Of a stretch of 32,526 bases of DNA, positions 1-8,570 are shown piece by piece. A model generated the notes under the pieces. That model ran no database searches. It saw only the letters and a list, made by a program, of their open reading frames with translations, and was not told the origin of the DNA. Source of the DNA: Rhodococcus sp. (in: high G+C Gram-positive bacteria) (GTDB lineage: Bacteria; Actinomycetota; Actinomycetes; Mycobacteriales; Mycobacteriaceae); the NCBI GenBank assembly GCA_012515885.1, contig JAAYXN010000059.1, positions 1 through 32,526 on the forward strand, given 5' to 3'. Every line of letters starts with the position of its first letter. The first letter of the stretch is position 1. The position numbers and the translations under genes were made by a program.

Positions 1-165
1 GACCCGAGGGTGTGGTTCCTATCGGGGTTGTCATCACTGTCATGTGTGTGCCTGTTTCCCCGCTCTGGCTGTCAGCGTGGATGTGTCTCACAACTAGGCT
101 GGCAGCCAGGGCAGGAACCCTGTGAGAGCACGAAAAACCCTGTGACAGCGAAGGCGAGAACGCAA
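1..165. other. Window edge, no gene seen
   Basis: This stretch lies downstream of the ychF stop. I see no credible coding region; the open frames crossing it run antisense to ychF. A ten-base word (aaccctgtga) occurs twice, at 116 and 136, in an imperfect 20-base direct repeat. No convincing terminator hairpin with a T tract is visible. Confidence 0.5.
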
Positions 166-1245
166 CTACACGTTAAACCGGAACTCCACGACATCGCCGT
201 CGGCCATGGTGTAGTCCTTGCCTTCCATGCGGACCTTGCCTGCCGCCTTAGCTGCGGCCATGGAACCGGCCTCAATCAGATCCTCAAACGAGACGATCTC
301 GGCCTTAATGAAGCCGCGCTCAAAATCCGTGTGAATCACGCCAGCAGCCTGAGGGGCCGTATCGCCCTTACGGATCGTCCAAGCCCGCGCTTCCTTCGGG
401 CCCGCCGTCAAATACGTCTGCAAACCAAGCGTATGGAAACCAGTACGCGCCAACGCATGCAGACCCGGCTCGGACTGGCCAATCGACTCCAACAACTCAA
501 GCGCCGACTCGTCGTCCAGCTCCAACAGCTCGGCTTCAACCTTCGCGTCCAAGAACACGGCGTCAGCGGGCGCAACAGCCTCACGCAACTCCGCCTTCTT
601 CGCATCATCGGTAAGCACCGACTCATCCGCATTGAACACGTAGAGGAACGGCTTCGTCGTCATCATGTTCAGTTCACGAAGCAGCGAGAAATCCAGCTTG
701 TCCTTCGCCGAAAACAGAGTCTTGCCCTCTTCCAGCACGGCCTGAGCCTTCAACGCCTCATCGTGCTGGGGTTTGAGCTCCTTGTTCTTCTTCGCTTCCT
801 TCTCCAGACGCGGCACAGCCTTCTCCAGCGTCTGCATGTCAGCGAGAATCAACTCGGTCTCGATGATCTCGATATCAGCGAGCGGATCAACCTTGCCATC
901 AACATGGATGACATCGTCGTCGGCAAACACACGAACGACCTGGCAGATCGCGTCCGCCTCACGGATGTTCGCAAGGAACTTATTGCCCAGGCCCGCGCCC
1001 TCAGACGCGCCCTTCACAATGCCTGCAATGTCGACGAACGACACGGTGGCAGGGACCAGACGCTCAGACCCAAACACCTTGGCGAGCTGCCCCAACCGCG
1101 GGTCCGGCAACTCGACGACGCCAACATTCGGCTCAATCGTGGCGAACGGATAGTTCGCAGCAAGGACGTCGTTCTTCGTCAACGCGTTAAAAAGCGTCGA
1201 CTTGCCGACGTTGGGAAGACCGACGATTCCAAGGGTAAGGCTCAC
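166..1245 (-). CDS. ychF: Redox-regulated/ribosome-binding ATPase YchF (Obg-like)
   Basis: A 359-residue protein, the normal length for YchF/OLA1, a cytoplasmic TRAFAC-class P-loop protein that prefers ATP over GTP and binds ribosomes. The P loop GLPNVGKST is at residues 8-16, a DIAG switch II motif follows near residue 73, and the usual NKxD base-recognition motif is replaced by NADE near residue 203, as is typical of YchF. The C-terminal part is a TGS domain ending in VVEFRFNV, a family hallmark. The start is GTG at 1245. There is no Shine-Dalgarno sequence, but a good -10 hexamer lies just upstream, so the mRNA may be leaderless. The CD225 gene lies 50 bases upstream on the same strand. 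Identification is secure. Confidence 0.97.
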   Translation of the reverse strand: MSLTLGIVGLPNVGKSTLFNALTKNDVLAANYPFATIEPNVGVVELPDPRLGQLAKVFGSERLVPATVSFVDIAGIVKGASEGAGLGNKFLANIREADAICQVVRVFADDDVIHVDGKVDPLADIEIIETELILADMQTLEKAVPRLEKEAKKNKELKPQHDEALKAQAVLEEGKTLFSAKDKLDFSLLRELNMMTTKPFLYVFNADESVLTDDAKKAELREAVAPADAVFLDAKVEAELLELDDESALELLESIGQSEPGLHALARTGFHTLGLQTYLTAGPKEARAWTIRKGDTAPQAAGVIHTDFERGFIKAEIVSFEDLIEAGSMAAAKAAGKVRMEGKDYTMADGDVVEFRFNV

Positions 1246-1254
1246 GATCGATGG

Positions 1255-1282
1255 ATTCTACGTCGTCCGCGAGCCTTACCGG
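1255..1282 (-). promoter_or_regulatory. Putative leaderless promoter of ychF
   Basis: On the minus strand TAGAAT (1255-1260) is preceded, with an 18-base spacer, by TTCCGG (1277-1282). The hexamer ends 9 bases before the GTG start of ychF, so transcription would begin within a few bases of the start codon. No ribosome-binding site exists in that gap. Leaderless transcripts are common in mycobacteria and relatives. The assignment is by pattern only. Confidence 0.35.
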
Positions 1283-1295
1283 AACATGCGGTGGG

Positions 1296-1730
1296 TTACC
1301 AGCTACTCGAAGATGCCGAACCTGCAGCCGAAACCGCCGCGATGATGATGAAGATCCACAGCACAAAAAGAAGGCCCCAGCCGATGATGAAGATCCACAT
1401 CGCGATCTTGCCGAGGCTCTTCGCCCGGTCAGACGCATACTGTGCGCCCTGGTAATCGCCGGCAGCCCACTTCGGGTACACGTCGTGCACGTGATTCCAT
1501 GCGGCGAACGCGATCGGCCAAAAGAAGATGATCGTAGCCACGGCCCACCCCGCGTTGCGCGGCGGCAGCGGGACACCAGTGGACGAAACGATTTGCCCAG
1601 GTGCGGCCTGTGCACCGTAGGCGCCATACTGCGCGGCCGCGGGATATTGAGCAGTCGCTGTCGACTGATCGGTGTACTGCGAAAACTGCTGCCCCCCATA
1701 CGCCTGCTGATGCTGCGACGGATCGGTGAT
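1296..1730 (-). CDS. CD225/dispanin-family small membrane protein, non-AUG start
   Basis: About 144 residues. The N-terminal ~60 are low-complexity and rich in Gln, Tyr, Ala and Pro. A first hydrophobic segment (ATIIFFWPIAFAAW) follows, then the family-typical cytoplasmic loop KWAAGDYQGAQYASDRAK, and a second helix (IAMWIFIIGWGLLFVLWIFII). This matches the bacterial CD225/interferon-induced-transmembrane-like family, whose function in bacteria is unclear. The frame is open up to a stop at 1770-1772 but contains no ATG, GTG or TTG that would include the tail; the first usual start is GTG at 1541, which would cut off the whole N-terminus. I placed the start at ATC (1730) because the next residues read TDPSQ, as expected for such a protein, and GAGGGG lies 8 bases upstream. 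A sequencing error (ATG read as ATC) is possible. Confidence 0.75.
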   Translation of the reverse strand: MTDPSQHQQAYGGQQFSQYTDQSTATAQYPAAAQYGAYGAQAAPGQIVSSTGVPLPPRNAGWAVATIIFFWPIAFAAWNHVHDVYPKWAAGDYQGAQYASDRAKSLGKIAMWIFIIGWGLLFVLWIFIIIAAVSAAGSASSSSW

Positions 1731-1915
1731 GGTGGAATCCCCTCGAAGGTGTAATGAGACGGGAAGAATCTAGCCGATAACCGCATGATTACCGAACTCG
1801 ACAAAACCCACACCAACTGCGAACACTTCCGAAGCCCTACACGCCGCACGCCCGTTCAGTCAGTACGATCGGTCACGCCGAGAGTGACTGCACCGGCAGA
1901 CGGAGGGAACAACGC

Positions 1916-3136
1916 GTGGCCCAAGAACACACTGCACAGTCAGCGAAGCCAGATCGCGGTCAACTCATCGGCAAAGGCGGCATGTGGCTCGCGAAATGGT
2001 CACTCATCGTGGTGTCCATCGCCGCAGGCGCCTGGGTGCTCGGATGGATCATTGAAGAACTGTGGGTCATCATCCTCCCGGTCCTCCTCGCCATCGTTGT
2101 CGCCACCGTTCTCTGGCCACCGACACGAGCGATGACCAAACGTGGCGTCCCTCCAGCCGCAGCTGCTGCCCTCTCGCTGATACTCGCCTTCGGCGTTGGT
2201 GCAGGCATCATCGCTGGCATCGTCCCGTCGGTCGTCAGCCAAGCCCCAGATCTGGCAAACCAAGCGACCCAAGGCATCCAGCAGGTCCAAGACTGGGTGA
2301 AGGGCCCGCCAATTAACCTGCGTGATGAACAGCTCGACGAGGTCGTGCACGTGGTGGTCAACAAGGTCCAAGAAAGCGGATCGATGATCGCCTCCGGTGT
2401 GTTCACCGGCGTCACCACCGTCGGCTCGCTTCTGATCACGTTGGCTCTGGTGCTCGTCCTCACGTTCTTCTTCATCAAGGACGGCCCTCGCTTCGTCCCC
2501 TGGGTTCACGTCGTGTGCGGCAGTCGCGGTGGCCGTCACGTTGAAGCAGTTCTCGTCCGCATGTGGGACACCCTCGGCGGGTTCATTCGCACCCAAGCGA
2601 TAGTCAGTTTTATTGACGCATTCTTTATCGGCGTTGGCTTGTTGATCCTCGGGGTGCCCCTCGCGCCGGTGCTGGCGATCCTGACGTTCATCGGCGGGTT
2701 CATTCCGATTGTCGGTGCGTTTGTGGCTGGCGCGTTGGCTGTCCTCGTTGCACTGGTCGCCAACGGATTCACCACGGCCCTCATCGTGCTTGCCCTGATC
2801 ATCGCGGTCCAGCAGATCGAGGGCAACGTGCTCCAGCCCGTGCTGCAAAGCAAGACGATGAAGCTCCACGCCGTCGTGGTGCTTCTCGCCGTCACCGCGG
2901 GTGGTTCGGTATTTGGCATTGTGGGTGCGTTCCTCGCCGTGCCTGTCGCCGCTGTCGCAGCGGTGCTCATCCGCTATGTCGGTGAGCAAATCGATGAACG
3001 GGTCGGCGACTCTGAACCAAAAATGAGCGACATGGACGAGTTGGAAGTAGCTGTCTCCGACGCGTACTCCAAAGACTCCTCATCAGAGGATTCGTCATCG
3101 GACGGGTCAGACACGACATCGTCAGACGACAAGTAA
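1916..3136 (+). CDS. AI-2E family transporter (permease)
   Basis: A 406-residue polytopic membrane protein of the AI-2E transporter (PerM/YdiK-like) family. Paired N-terminal helices cover roughly residues 20-80 and include WVLGWIIEELWVIILPVLLAI. A long soluble helical stretch follows (residues 100-150), then the conserved membrane block with PIVGAFVAGALAVLVALVANG and QQIEGNVLQPVLQSKTMKLH, a family signature. The last ~45 residues form an acidic Ser/Asp-rich tail. Start GTG at 1916 is supported by GGAGGG at 1902-1907. The substrate cannot be told from sequence; family members have been linked to autoinducer-2 or sodium/proton exchange. A terminator hairpin begins at the stop codon. Confidence 0.93.
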   Translation: MAQEHTAQSAKPDRGQLIGKGGMWLAKWSLIVVSIAAGAWVLGWIIEELWVIILPVLLAIVVATVLWPPTRAMTKRGVPPAAAAALSLILAFGVGAGIIAGIVPSVVSQAPDLANQATQGIQQVQDWVKGPPINLRDEQLDEVVHVVVNKVQESGSMIASGVFTGVTTVGSLLITLALVLVLTFFFIKDGPRFVPWVHVVCGSRGGRHVEAVLVRMWDTLGGFIRTQAIVSFIDAFFIGVGLLILGVPLAPVLAILTFIGGFIPIVGAFVAGALAVLVALVANGFTTALIVLALIIAVQQIEGNVLQPVLQSKTMKLHAVVVLLAVTAGGSVFGIVGAFLAVPVAAVAAVLIRYVGEQIDERVGDSEPKMSDMDELEVAVSDAYSKDSSSEDSSSDGSDTTSSDDK

Positions 3137-3178
3137 AACGTGGCGGCTCGGCGATCTCATCGCCGAGCCACCACGTTT
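3136..3178. terminator. Bidirectional terminator shared by AI-2E and sbcC genes
   Basis: A 20-base arm at 3136-3155 is mirrored by 3159-3178 with one mismatch and a 3-base loop. The ends read AAAC...GTTT, giving short T tracts on both strands. The arms overlap the stop codons of both convergent genes, so it probably stops transcription from both sides. Confidence 0.8.
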
Positions 3179-6158
3179 AACTGGCGATTGTTTCCAGATG
3201 TGATCCAGTGCGTCCCCGGATGACGTGGAGCCGCGATGGGATGCGCTGACGCATCTCGTCGACGTGACTGACGATGCCCACGACGCGTCCACCGTCACGG
3301 AGTTCGTCCAGCACCCCCATCACCGCATCGAGGGTGTCCGCGTCGAGCGTTCCGAACCCTTCGTCAATGAACATCGTGTCGAGCACCACTCCCCCGGACT
3401 CGGCAGCAACGACGTCGGCGAGCCCCAACGCGAGTGACAGTGACGCCAGGAACGACTCACCACCTGAGAGAGTTTTCGCGGATCGGACAGCTCCGGTGAA
3501 ATCGTCCCGGATATCGAGGCCAAGACCACCTCGCTTGCCGTGAGAGCCTGCGGAATCTGAATGGACGAATTCGTAACGTCCCCCGGACATGCGACGCAGT
3601 CGGACCGATGCGGACGCCGCCACTTCTTCTAACCGCGCGGCCAAGACGTACGCACTGAGCGACATCTTGCGGATGTTGGCTCCGCGGCCTGCCACCACAT
3701 CAGCAAGCGCCGCCAATTGGTCATGTCGTGCCTGCACCGGGCCGATCTTCTCCATGGCGTCACGCAGTTGGCTTCCGTACCGTTCAAGGCCAGACAGCGT
3801 CCGCTCAGTTTCAGCAGCGGCTGCGATGGCGTCGGCTTCAGCATCAGCTGCCTGCTGAGCGCGCTGCGCCAAATCGTCGACGTCGACTGCAATGTCATCA
3901 GCCAGCGCCGCGATCTCCGGCTCTTCCAACACCGCTTGCGCAGACACCTCTCGATCCCTGGCAGCACTAAGGATTCCATCGATCTCTGCGAGCTGCTGAT
4001 CGGTACGTACCGCAGCGAGTGCGTCAGCGACGTCGGCAAACCCCGCTTCAGCAGCCGTCTCTCGCACCCGCGAATCAGCTTCTGCTGCGGCTGTTTCGCT
4101 ACGAAGCGCGTCATCACGCGCATCGACGAGCGTTGATGCCAGCTTCTCCAGTTGGTCCAGCCGAGCACGCCGAGCCGTGACCGAGCTGTCTGTGCCTGCA
4201 ACCTGCGCGAGCTTGGCGCGGATTTCCTGGATGCGCGCGCGCCGTGACTCGATCTGACCGGACACCTCGGCGCGGGTAAGGCCGAGGTGTTCCTTGCGCG
4301 CTGCAAGAGTCTGCGAGCGTTCGACAGCAGCGTTCAATGCAGCCTGCCGAGATGATAGTTCGTCAGCAGCGGCCGTAGCCGCGTTGTAGGCGGCAGAGGC
4401 CGCGGCCAGTTCGGTGTGTGCACTGTCTGCATCGCGTGTGCCCACGCGTTCTTGCACCCGCTCAACCGCTGCATTGGCATCCTTCGCTGCGCTAGCTGCG
4501 GCATTGAACTTTTCGTGTGTCCGTTGCTCGGCACGCTGCGCTGCCTGCTCGTCGTCTTCGCTGACGACGACGCCGGTGGCCGACGCAGGTTGGGGGTGCT
4601 CGCATGACCCGCACACAGCACAGGGCTGGCCGTCTTCGAGGCCCGCGGCCAGCTCGGCGGCCATTCCATTGATGCGCTGCTCACGCAACGTCAGCCACTG
4701 CTCGCGCGCGCTATTCCAGCTGGTGCGGCAGGCCTGTTCTGCCGCGGCAGCTTTCGATGCTGCGGCAGCCAGTTGCGTCAGTTGATCAACGGCCGCTACG
4801 ACCTCTGCGGCTTCGCGGCGTTCACGCTCGCGTACCGACACGATCTCTGCTGCCTTCTCCGCGGCAATGACGGCGCTGCGTAGATGCTCAACGTTCTCAG
4901 GTAGTTCAGCAAGCTCACGGGAAACCTGGGCTAGCTCACTATCTATCTGTTCGATGCTGGCCTGAGCCTGAGCGCTTTCTGACTCAAGTGCGTCAGCTTC
5001 ACGAGACTGTTGAACAGCATCATCGAGTCGAACAATGTCGTTCTGCCACTGCCGGATTGCGTCGCGAATGGTGTTGCGGGACTGCCCGGTCGGTGGCCAC
5101 GTCAACTCGCTTGCCACCTTCTCGGCACCTGGGATCTGGTGCAGCCGAGCCGTGATGTCGTCAACTCGCTGACGGTCAGCTTGTGCCTGCGCTCGCTGGC
5201 GCTTCGCATCCGCTTCGGCACTGGCAACCGGGGCAGCGCGCCGCGCTGCCGCAGCTTCCTGGGCGTACCGTTCGCGCTCGGCATTGCCCTGCTTGAGTTT
5301 GTTCAACTCATCGAGAGCACGGTGTTTGCGCACGTGCCGATCACGCACCGTACGGCCCTGCGTCAGCGCATCGTTGGCGGCCTTGAGCTGTGCACTGGCC
5401 TCCGTCTTGGCTGCTGCGGACTCATCGCGGGCCAGTACGGCTTCGTCAAGCAACTTCTGTGCCCACGTCAAGGGATCTGCATCGGCACCTGCCTCGATCC
5501 CGGCGGTTGCCATGATGCGTGAGGTCACGTCATCAATACCCCGCCGCTGCTCGGAGAGGGCTTGCTCGCTGAGCTTGCGCTGATTCTTAAACCACTCCTC
5601 GACCGAACCGAATCGGAAGGTGTCAAACAGTCGCTCTAACAGCACACCTCGCTCGTCGCTGTCCGCGCGCAGAAACCTCGCGAACTCACCCTGCGGCAGG
5701 AGAACAACCTGAAAGAACTGATCCGCGGTCATACCGACGAGACGACTGATTTCCGCAGCGATATCGGGAATACGCGAGAGGTTTTCTCCAGACCCGTCAA
5801 GCCACTCGAGCGTCGCTTTCGCCTGCTGCTTTACGGTGCCGTCACCACGCTTTTTGGCGCGTTCAAACTCGGGGCTACGAATCACGCGTATCCGTCGACC
5901 ACCAACTGTCGCCTCCAAAGACACTGTGGGCGTGGCACCTTGGGGAGCGTGATCGGAAAGAAGACGCTTACCGTCCTTTCGTGCACCGGGAACCGTGCCG
6001 TACAGCGCGAAGGCAACGGCATCGAGCACCGTGGTTTTACCCGCCCCCGTTTGACCGTGCAGCAGGAACAGCCCGTCTGCCCCCAACTTGTCGAAGTCGA
6101 CACACACGGTCTCTGAGAAGGGACCGAAGGACGTGATCTCCAGCTGATGAAGCCTCAT
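3177..6158 (-). CDS. sbcC: Exonuclease subunit SbcC (Rad50-like ATPase)
   Basis: A 993-residue SMC/Rad50-like ATPase, partner of SbcD in the complex that processes hairpins and DNA ends. The N-terminus RLHQLEITSFGPF leads to the Walker A GQTGAGKTT near residue 38. Two long Ala/Glu/Gln/Arg-rich coiled coils flank a zinc hook, CAVC, with Cys513 and Cys516. The C-terminal lobe has the ABC signature LSGGES and the Walker B region DTMFIDEGFGTLD. I chose ATG at 6158: it overlaps the sbcD stop (ATGA), has GAGGAG 8 bases upstream, and starts exactly at the family N-terminus. The open frame extends 31 codons further, but inside sbcD. The gene is co-transcribed with sbcD. Confidence 0.96.
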   Translation of the reverse strand: MRLHQLEITSFGPFSETVCVDFDKLGADGLFLLHGQTGAGKTTVLDAVAFALYGTVPGARKDGKRLLSDHAPQGATPTVSLEATVGGRRIRVIRSPEFERAKKRGDGTVKQQAKATLEWLDGSGENLSRIPDIAAEISRLVGMTADQFFQVVLLPQGEFARFLRADSDERGVLLERLFDTFRFGSVEEWFKNQRKLSEQALSEQRRGIDDVTSRIMATAGIEAGADADPLTWAQKLLDEAVLARDESAAAKTEASAQLKAANDALTQGRTVRDRHVRKHRALDELNKLKQGNAERERYAQEAAAARRAAPVASAEADAKRQRAQAQADRQRVDDITARLHQIPGAEKVASELTWPPTGQSRNTIRDAIRQWQNDIVRLDDAVQQSREADALESESAQAQASIEQIDSELAQVSRELAELPENVEHLRSAVIAAEKAAEIVSVRERERREAAEVVAAVDQLTQLAAAASKAAAAEQACRTSWNSAREQWLTLREQRINGMAAELAAGLEDGQPCAVCGSCEHPQPASATGVVVSEDDEQAAQRAEQRTHEKFNAAASAAKDANAAVERVQERVGTRDADSAHTELAAASAAYNAATAAADELSSRQAALNAAVERSQTLAARKEHLGLTRAEVSGQIESRRARIQEIRAKLAQVAGTDSSVTARRARLDQLEKLASTLVDARDDALRSETAAAEADSRVRETAAEAGFADVADALAAVRTDQQLAEIDGILSAARDREVSAQAVLEEPEIAALADDIAVDVDDLAQRAQQAADAEADAIAAAAETERTLSGLERYGSQLRDAMEKIGPVQARHDQLAALADVVAGRGANIRKMSLSAYVLAARLEEVAASASVRLRRMSGGRYEFVHSDSAGSHGKRGGLGLDIRDDFTGAVRSAKTLSGGESFLASLSLALGLADVVAAESGGVVLDTMFIDEGFGTLDADTLDAVMGVLDELRDGGRVVGIVSHVDEMRQRIPSRLHVIRGRTGSHLETIAS

Positions 6159-7345
6159 GCCGTCATCTCCTCGGATCCGGCGGACGAGCGACTGGTTTGA
6201 GCGCTGGCTTCCGTGCCGCGGCCAGTTGATTCCAGAGCCTGCTGCATCCACTCCAGTTCCGCGGATGTGGGCTCACCGTGAACATCGGTGAGGAAGGACT
6301 GCATGATCTCGATATCGCTGCGTCCACGTACCTTCTCGCGGTACTGCAGCACCGCGCCCGCTTGCGGACGCCGCCATTCCAGATGCACGGCGTGCGGGAA
6401 ACGCACCTGAAGCGCCCGCATGGCGTCCACTGGACGCTTGAGGTCCGTAAGAATCGCGGATACGTAGTGCTCTTGAGCGTCAGCGAACTGCTCTGACGTC
6501 AACAGCTCGTCCAGGGTGCCTTCAATTTGGCTCAGGCCCCGAACTTCTGGAAGGTCGACGCGCTGCACTGCCGCCAACCCGTTGGCGTCAAGGTCAACAA
6601 TCAGCACTGCCTTGCGGTGGGACCGCTCGCCAAACGAATACGGAAGCGGCGAACCTGAATAGCGGACGTTCTCGCGCAAGGTCTGCGGAGAATGCAGATG
6701 CCCCAGCGCCACGTAATCAACACCATCGAACGCCGATGCTGGAACGGTCTCCACACCGCCTACCGAAATGGACCGTTCCGAACCCGTGGCCTCAGCACCC
6801 ACCACGAACGCGTGCGCCAACACCACAGACCTCGCATCATCCCCACGATCATCAAGATCAGCGCGAACACGACCCATAGCGGCCGCGAGGATGTCCGTGT
6901 GCGAGCGCGCCTCAGGAACGCCCAACTCGGCGCGAGTGATTTCTGGCTCAAGATAGGGGATTCCATAGAAGTAGACCGGCCCGTGCTCGTCACTAAGAAC
7001 AACGGGCTTCCCGACAGTCGACACCTTCGTCACAAGATGCAGGCCGCCTAAGGCGGTAAACGCCGAGCCAGCGCCGAGCCGCGTAGCGGAATCGTGATTG
7101 CCCGACGTGGCAACAATGATGGCCCCCGCTTCACGGATGGCTTGAAAGCCGCGGTCACAGACGGCCACCGCATTGGAGCTGGGGATGGAACGGTCATAAA
7201 TATCGCCAGGAACAACTACGACGTCAACGGCATGCTCGGCGACAAGCGCCGCGATGTCGGTGAGCACGTGCTCCTGGTCAGACAGGAGATCGACACCATG
7301 AAACGTGCGGCCTATGTGCCAGTCGCTAGTGTGCAAGATCTTCAT
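6155..7345 (-). CDS. sbcD: Exonuclease subunit SbcD (Mre11-like nuclease)
   Basis: A 396-residue calcineurin-like metallophosphoesterase, the nuclease half of SbcCD. The metal-binding motifs are in order: SDWHIG (residues ~7-12), PGDIYDR (~55), SGNHDS (~91), LAHAF, and GHLHS (~220). The C-terminal part carries the usual SbcD capping domain. The frame reaches a TTG at 7375, but ATG at 7345 starts directly at MKILHTSDWHIG, the conserved N-terminus, so I used it. No strong ribosome-binding site precedes it. The stop overlaps the sbcC start by 4 bases. Confidence 0.95.
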   Translation of the reverse strand: MKILHTSDWHIGRTFHGVDLLSDQEHVLTDIAALVAEHAVDVVVVPGDIYDRSIPSSNAVAVCDRGFQAIREAGAIIVATSGNHDSATRLGAGSAFTALGGLHLVTKVSTVGKPVVLSDEHGPVYFYGIPYLEPEITRAELGVPEARSHTDILAAAMGRVRADLDDRGDDARSVVLAHAFVVGAEATGSERSISVGGVETVPASAFDGVDYVALGHLHSPQTLRENVRYSGSPLPYSFGERSHRKAVLIVDLDANGLAAVQRVDLPEVRGLSQIEGTLDELLTSEQFADAQEHYVSAILTDLKRPVDAMRALQVRFPHAVHLEWRRPQAGAVLQYREKVRGRSDIEIMQSFLTDVHGEPTSAELEWMQQALESTGRGTEASAQTSRSSAGSEEMTA

Positions 7346-7510
7346 AGCTAGGAACGTAGAGCACGGGACCGACAATGTTCGCTGACGGGCGCCGGATCTG
7401 GACGAACTTCGCGGCGCTACCCATCATTGCCGAGCGGATTGAGGGCATTCGAAGTGCGACACTCCCAACATTCCAGCGGCACACCGGCGGTACCGGGCGG
7501 TCAAGGCAAG

Positions 7511-7516
7511 TACTGT
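7511..7516 (+). promoter_or_regulatory. Putative -10 element of the DUF6542 gene
   Basis: TACTGT fits the TANNNT pattern of actinobacterial -10 elements and ends 7 bases before the GTG start at 7524, with no Shine-Dalgarno sequence between. This spacing would give a leaderless mRNA. No -35 element is apparent. Confidence 0.3.
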
Positions 7517-7523
7517 CGTTTGA

Positions 7524-8531
7524 GTGTCACGTAACCAACGCGCCCGTTCGGGGGTGCCACGCGAACGCCGATCGATCCTTCCGGGAGTTTTAGGACTCCC
7601 GGCGTGGGGCGCTGTCGCGGTCGCCGTGGGCTTCACTCTTGTCGGGTTCGGTGTGGACGCAGTCAGCGGCAACGAGCTGACCTCGACGTTCTCGGCGTTT
7701 TATGCACTGGGTTGCCTGCTGGCAATCCTCGTTGCTGCTCAGCGGGCAGTGTTCACCGCGATGGTGCAGCCGCCGTTGATCCTGTTCGGTGCCGTGCCGC
7801 TGGGCCAGTTCGTTCTCGCCGACGGGTCCAGCCTTGCCCTCCGCGACCTTGCCATCAACGTCGCGTACCCGCTGGTTGACCGCTTTCCTGTCATGTTGGC
7901 CACCACCGCGGCAACGGTCATTATCGGAATTTTGCGGCTGACGGTGCTAAGCCGCGATCAGGGTGGCGAGCAGCGTCGGCAAGACCGGCGGCGGCCTTCC
8001 CAACGTGGCACCTCGAAAAAGTCGTCAGCGAGAGAGTCGTCGGCGAAGACGACGGCTATCAACACGCAGAAGCCGCGGCCACCCCGGAAAGATCGCGACG
8101 CCACCGATCCCATTCGCCGTACCCGCGAGCCTGCTCCGACGGCGCGAACGTCTGGGCGTCCGGCACCGGGGCGCGGGACTGCACCGCAGCGAGGCCCCCA
8201 GCCGAATCCGCGCCGCGCAGCAGATCCGCAGCGTGCACAGCAACCAGGGCCCGACCCGCGACGCGCTGCCCCGCAGCCGGGGCGTGGGCCCGCACCCTCA
8301 CCGCGGCGCGCTCCAGGACCGGCACCTCAGCGCGAGCCCGCGCGGGGACGATCGCAGGATCCTCGGCGTATGCCGGAACAGCCTCAGCGTGCACACGAAC
8401 CTCAACGTGGCAGCGAGCCCCGCCGTCGGCCGCAGCCGCGTCCGCCCTTTGACGAGGTGCCAGCGCATCCGGTTCCGCAGGTGCGGTACCGCGAACGCGG
8501 CGACCGTTCCCCCTTCGAGAGAAACGACTAG
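7524..8531 (+). CDS. DUF6542 membrane protein with long Pro/Arg-rich tail
   Basis: A 335-residue protein of unknown function. Residues ~20-150 hold about four membrane segments (GAVAVAVGFTLVGFGVDAV, the stretch from FYALGCLLAILVAAQ to GAVPLGQFVL, and VMLATTAATVIIGIL), matching the DUF6542 family, which sits next to ychF/ispH in mycobacteria and relatives. The remaining ~180 residues are a disordered, highly basic Pro/Arg/Gln/Ala tail, probably cytoplasmic. The start is GTG at 7524. The position divergent from sbcD and convergent with ispH suggests an independent transcript. The biochemical role is not known to me. Confidence 0.85.
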   Translation: MSRNQRARSGVPRERRSILPGVLGLPAWGAVAVAVGFTLVGFGVDAVSGNELTSTFSAFYALGCLLAILVAAQRAVFTAMVQPPLILFGAVPLGQFVLADGSSLALRDLAINVAYPLVDRFPVMLATTAATVIIGILRLTVLSRDQGGEQRRQDRRRPSQRGTSKKSSARESSAKTTAINTQKPRPPRKDRDATDPIRRTREPAPTARTSGRPAPGRGTAPQRGPQPNPRRAADPQRAQQPGPDPRRAAPQPGRGPAPSPRRAPGPAPQREPARGRSQDPRRMPEQPQRAHEPQRGSEPRRRPQPRPPFDEVPAHPVPQVRYRERGDRSPFERND

Positions 8532-8540
8532 GCGGGAAAC

Positions 8541-8565
8541 GTCTAGCGGCCGACCGCCGCTAGAC
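8541..8565. terminator. Hairpin between DUF6542 gene and ispH
   Basis: Perfect 10-base arms at 8541-8550 and 8556-8565 are separated by a 5-base loop in the 39-base gap between two convergent stop codons. There is no long T tract. It may work as a bidirectional terminator. Confidence 0.55.
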
Positions 8566-8570
8566 CGTCC

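Noticed and set aside
10..1455. 481-codon plus-strand open frame over ychF and the CD225 gene
   Set aside because: Exact antisense to two well-supported genes, biased Arg/Leu composition, no recognisable domain: a shadow of high-GC coding.
2000..2989. 329-codon minus-strand open frame over the AI-2E gene
   Set aside because: Highly charged Asp/Glu/His/Arg translation without domain pattern; the opposite strand is a clear membrane transporter.
6159..6251. 31-codon upstream extension of sbcC
   Set aside because: Lies inside sbcD and is not part of the SbcC family; ATG 6158 has the ribosome-binding site.
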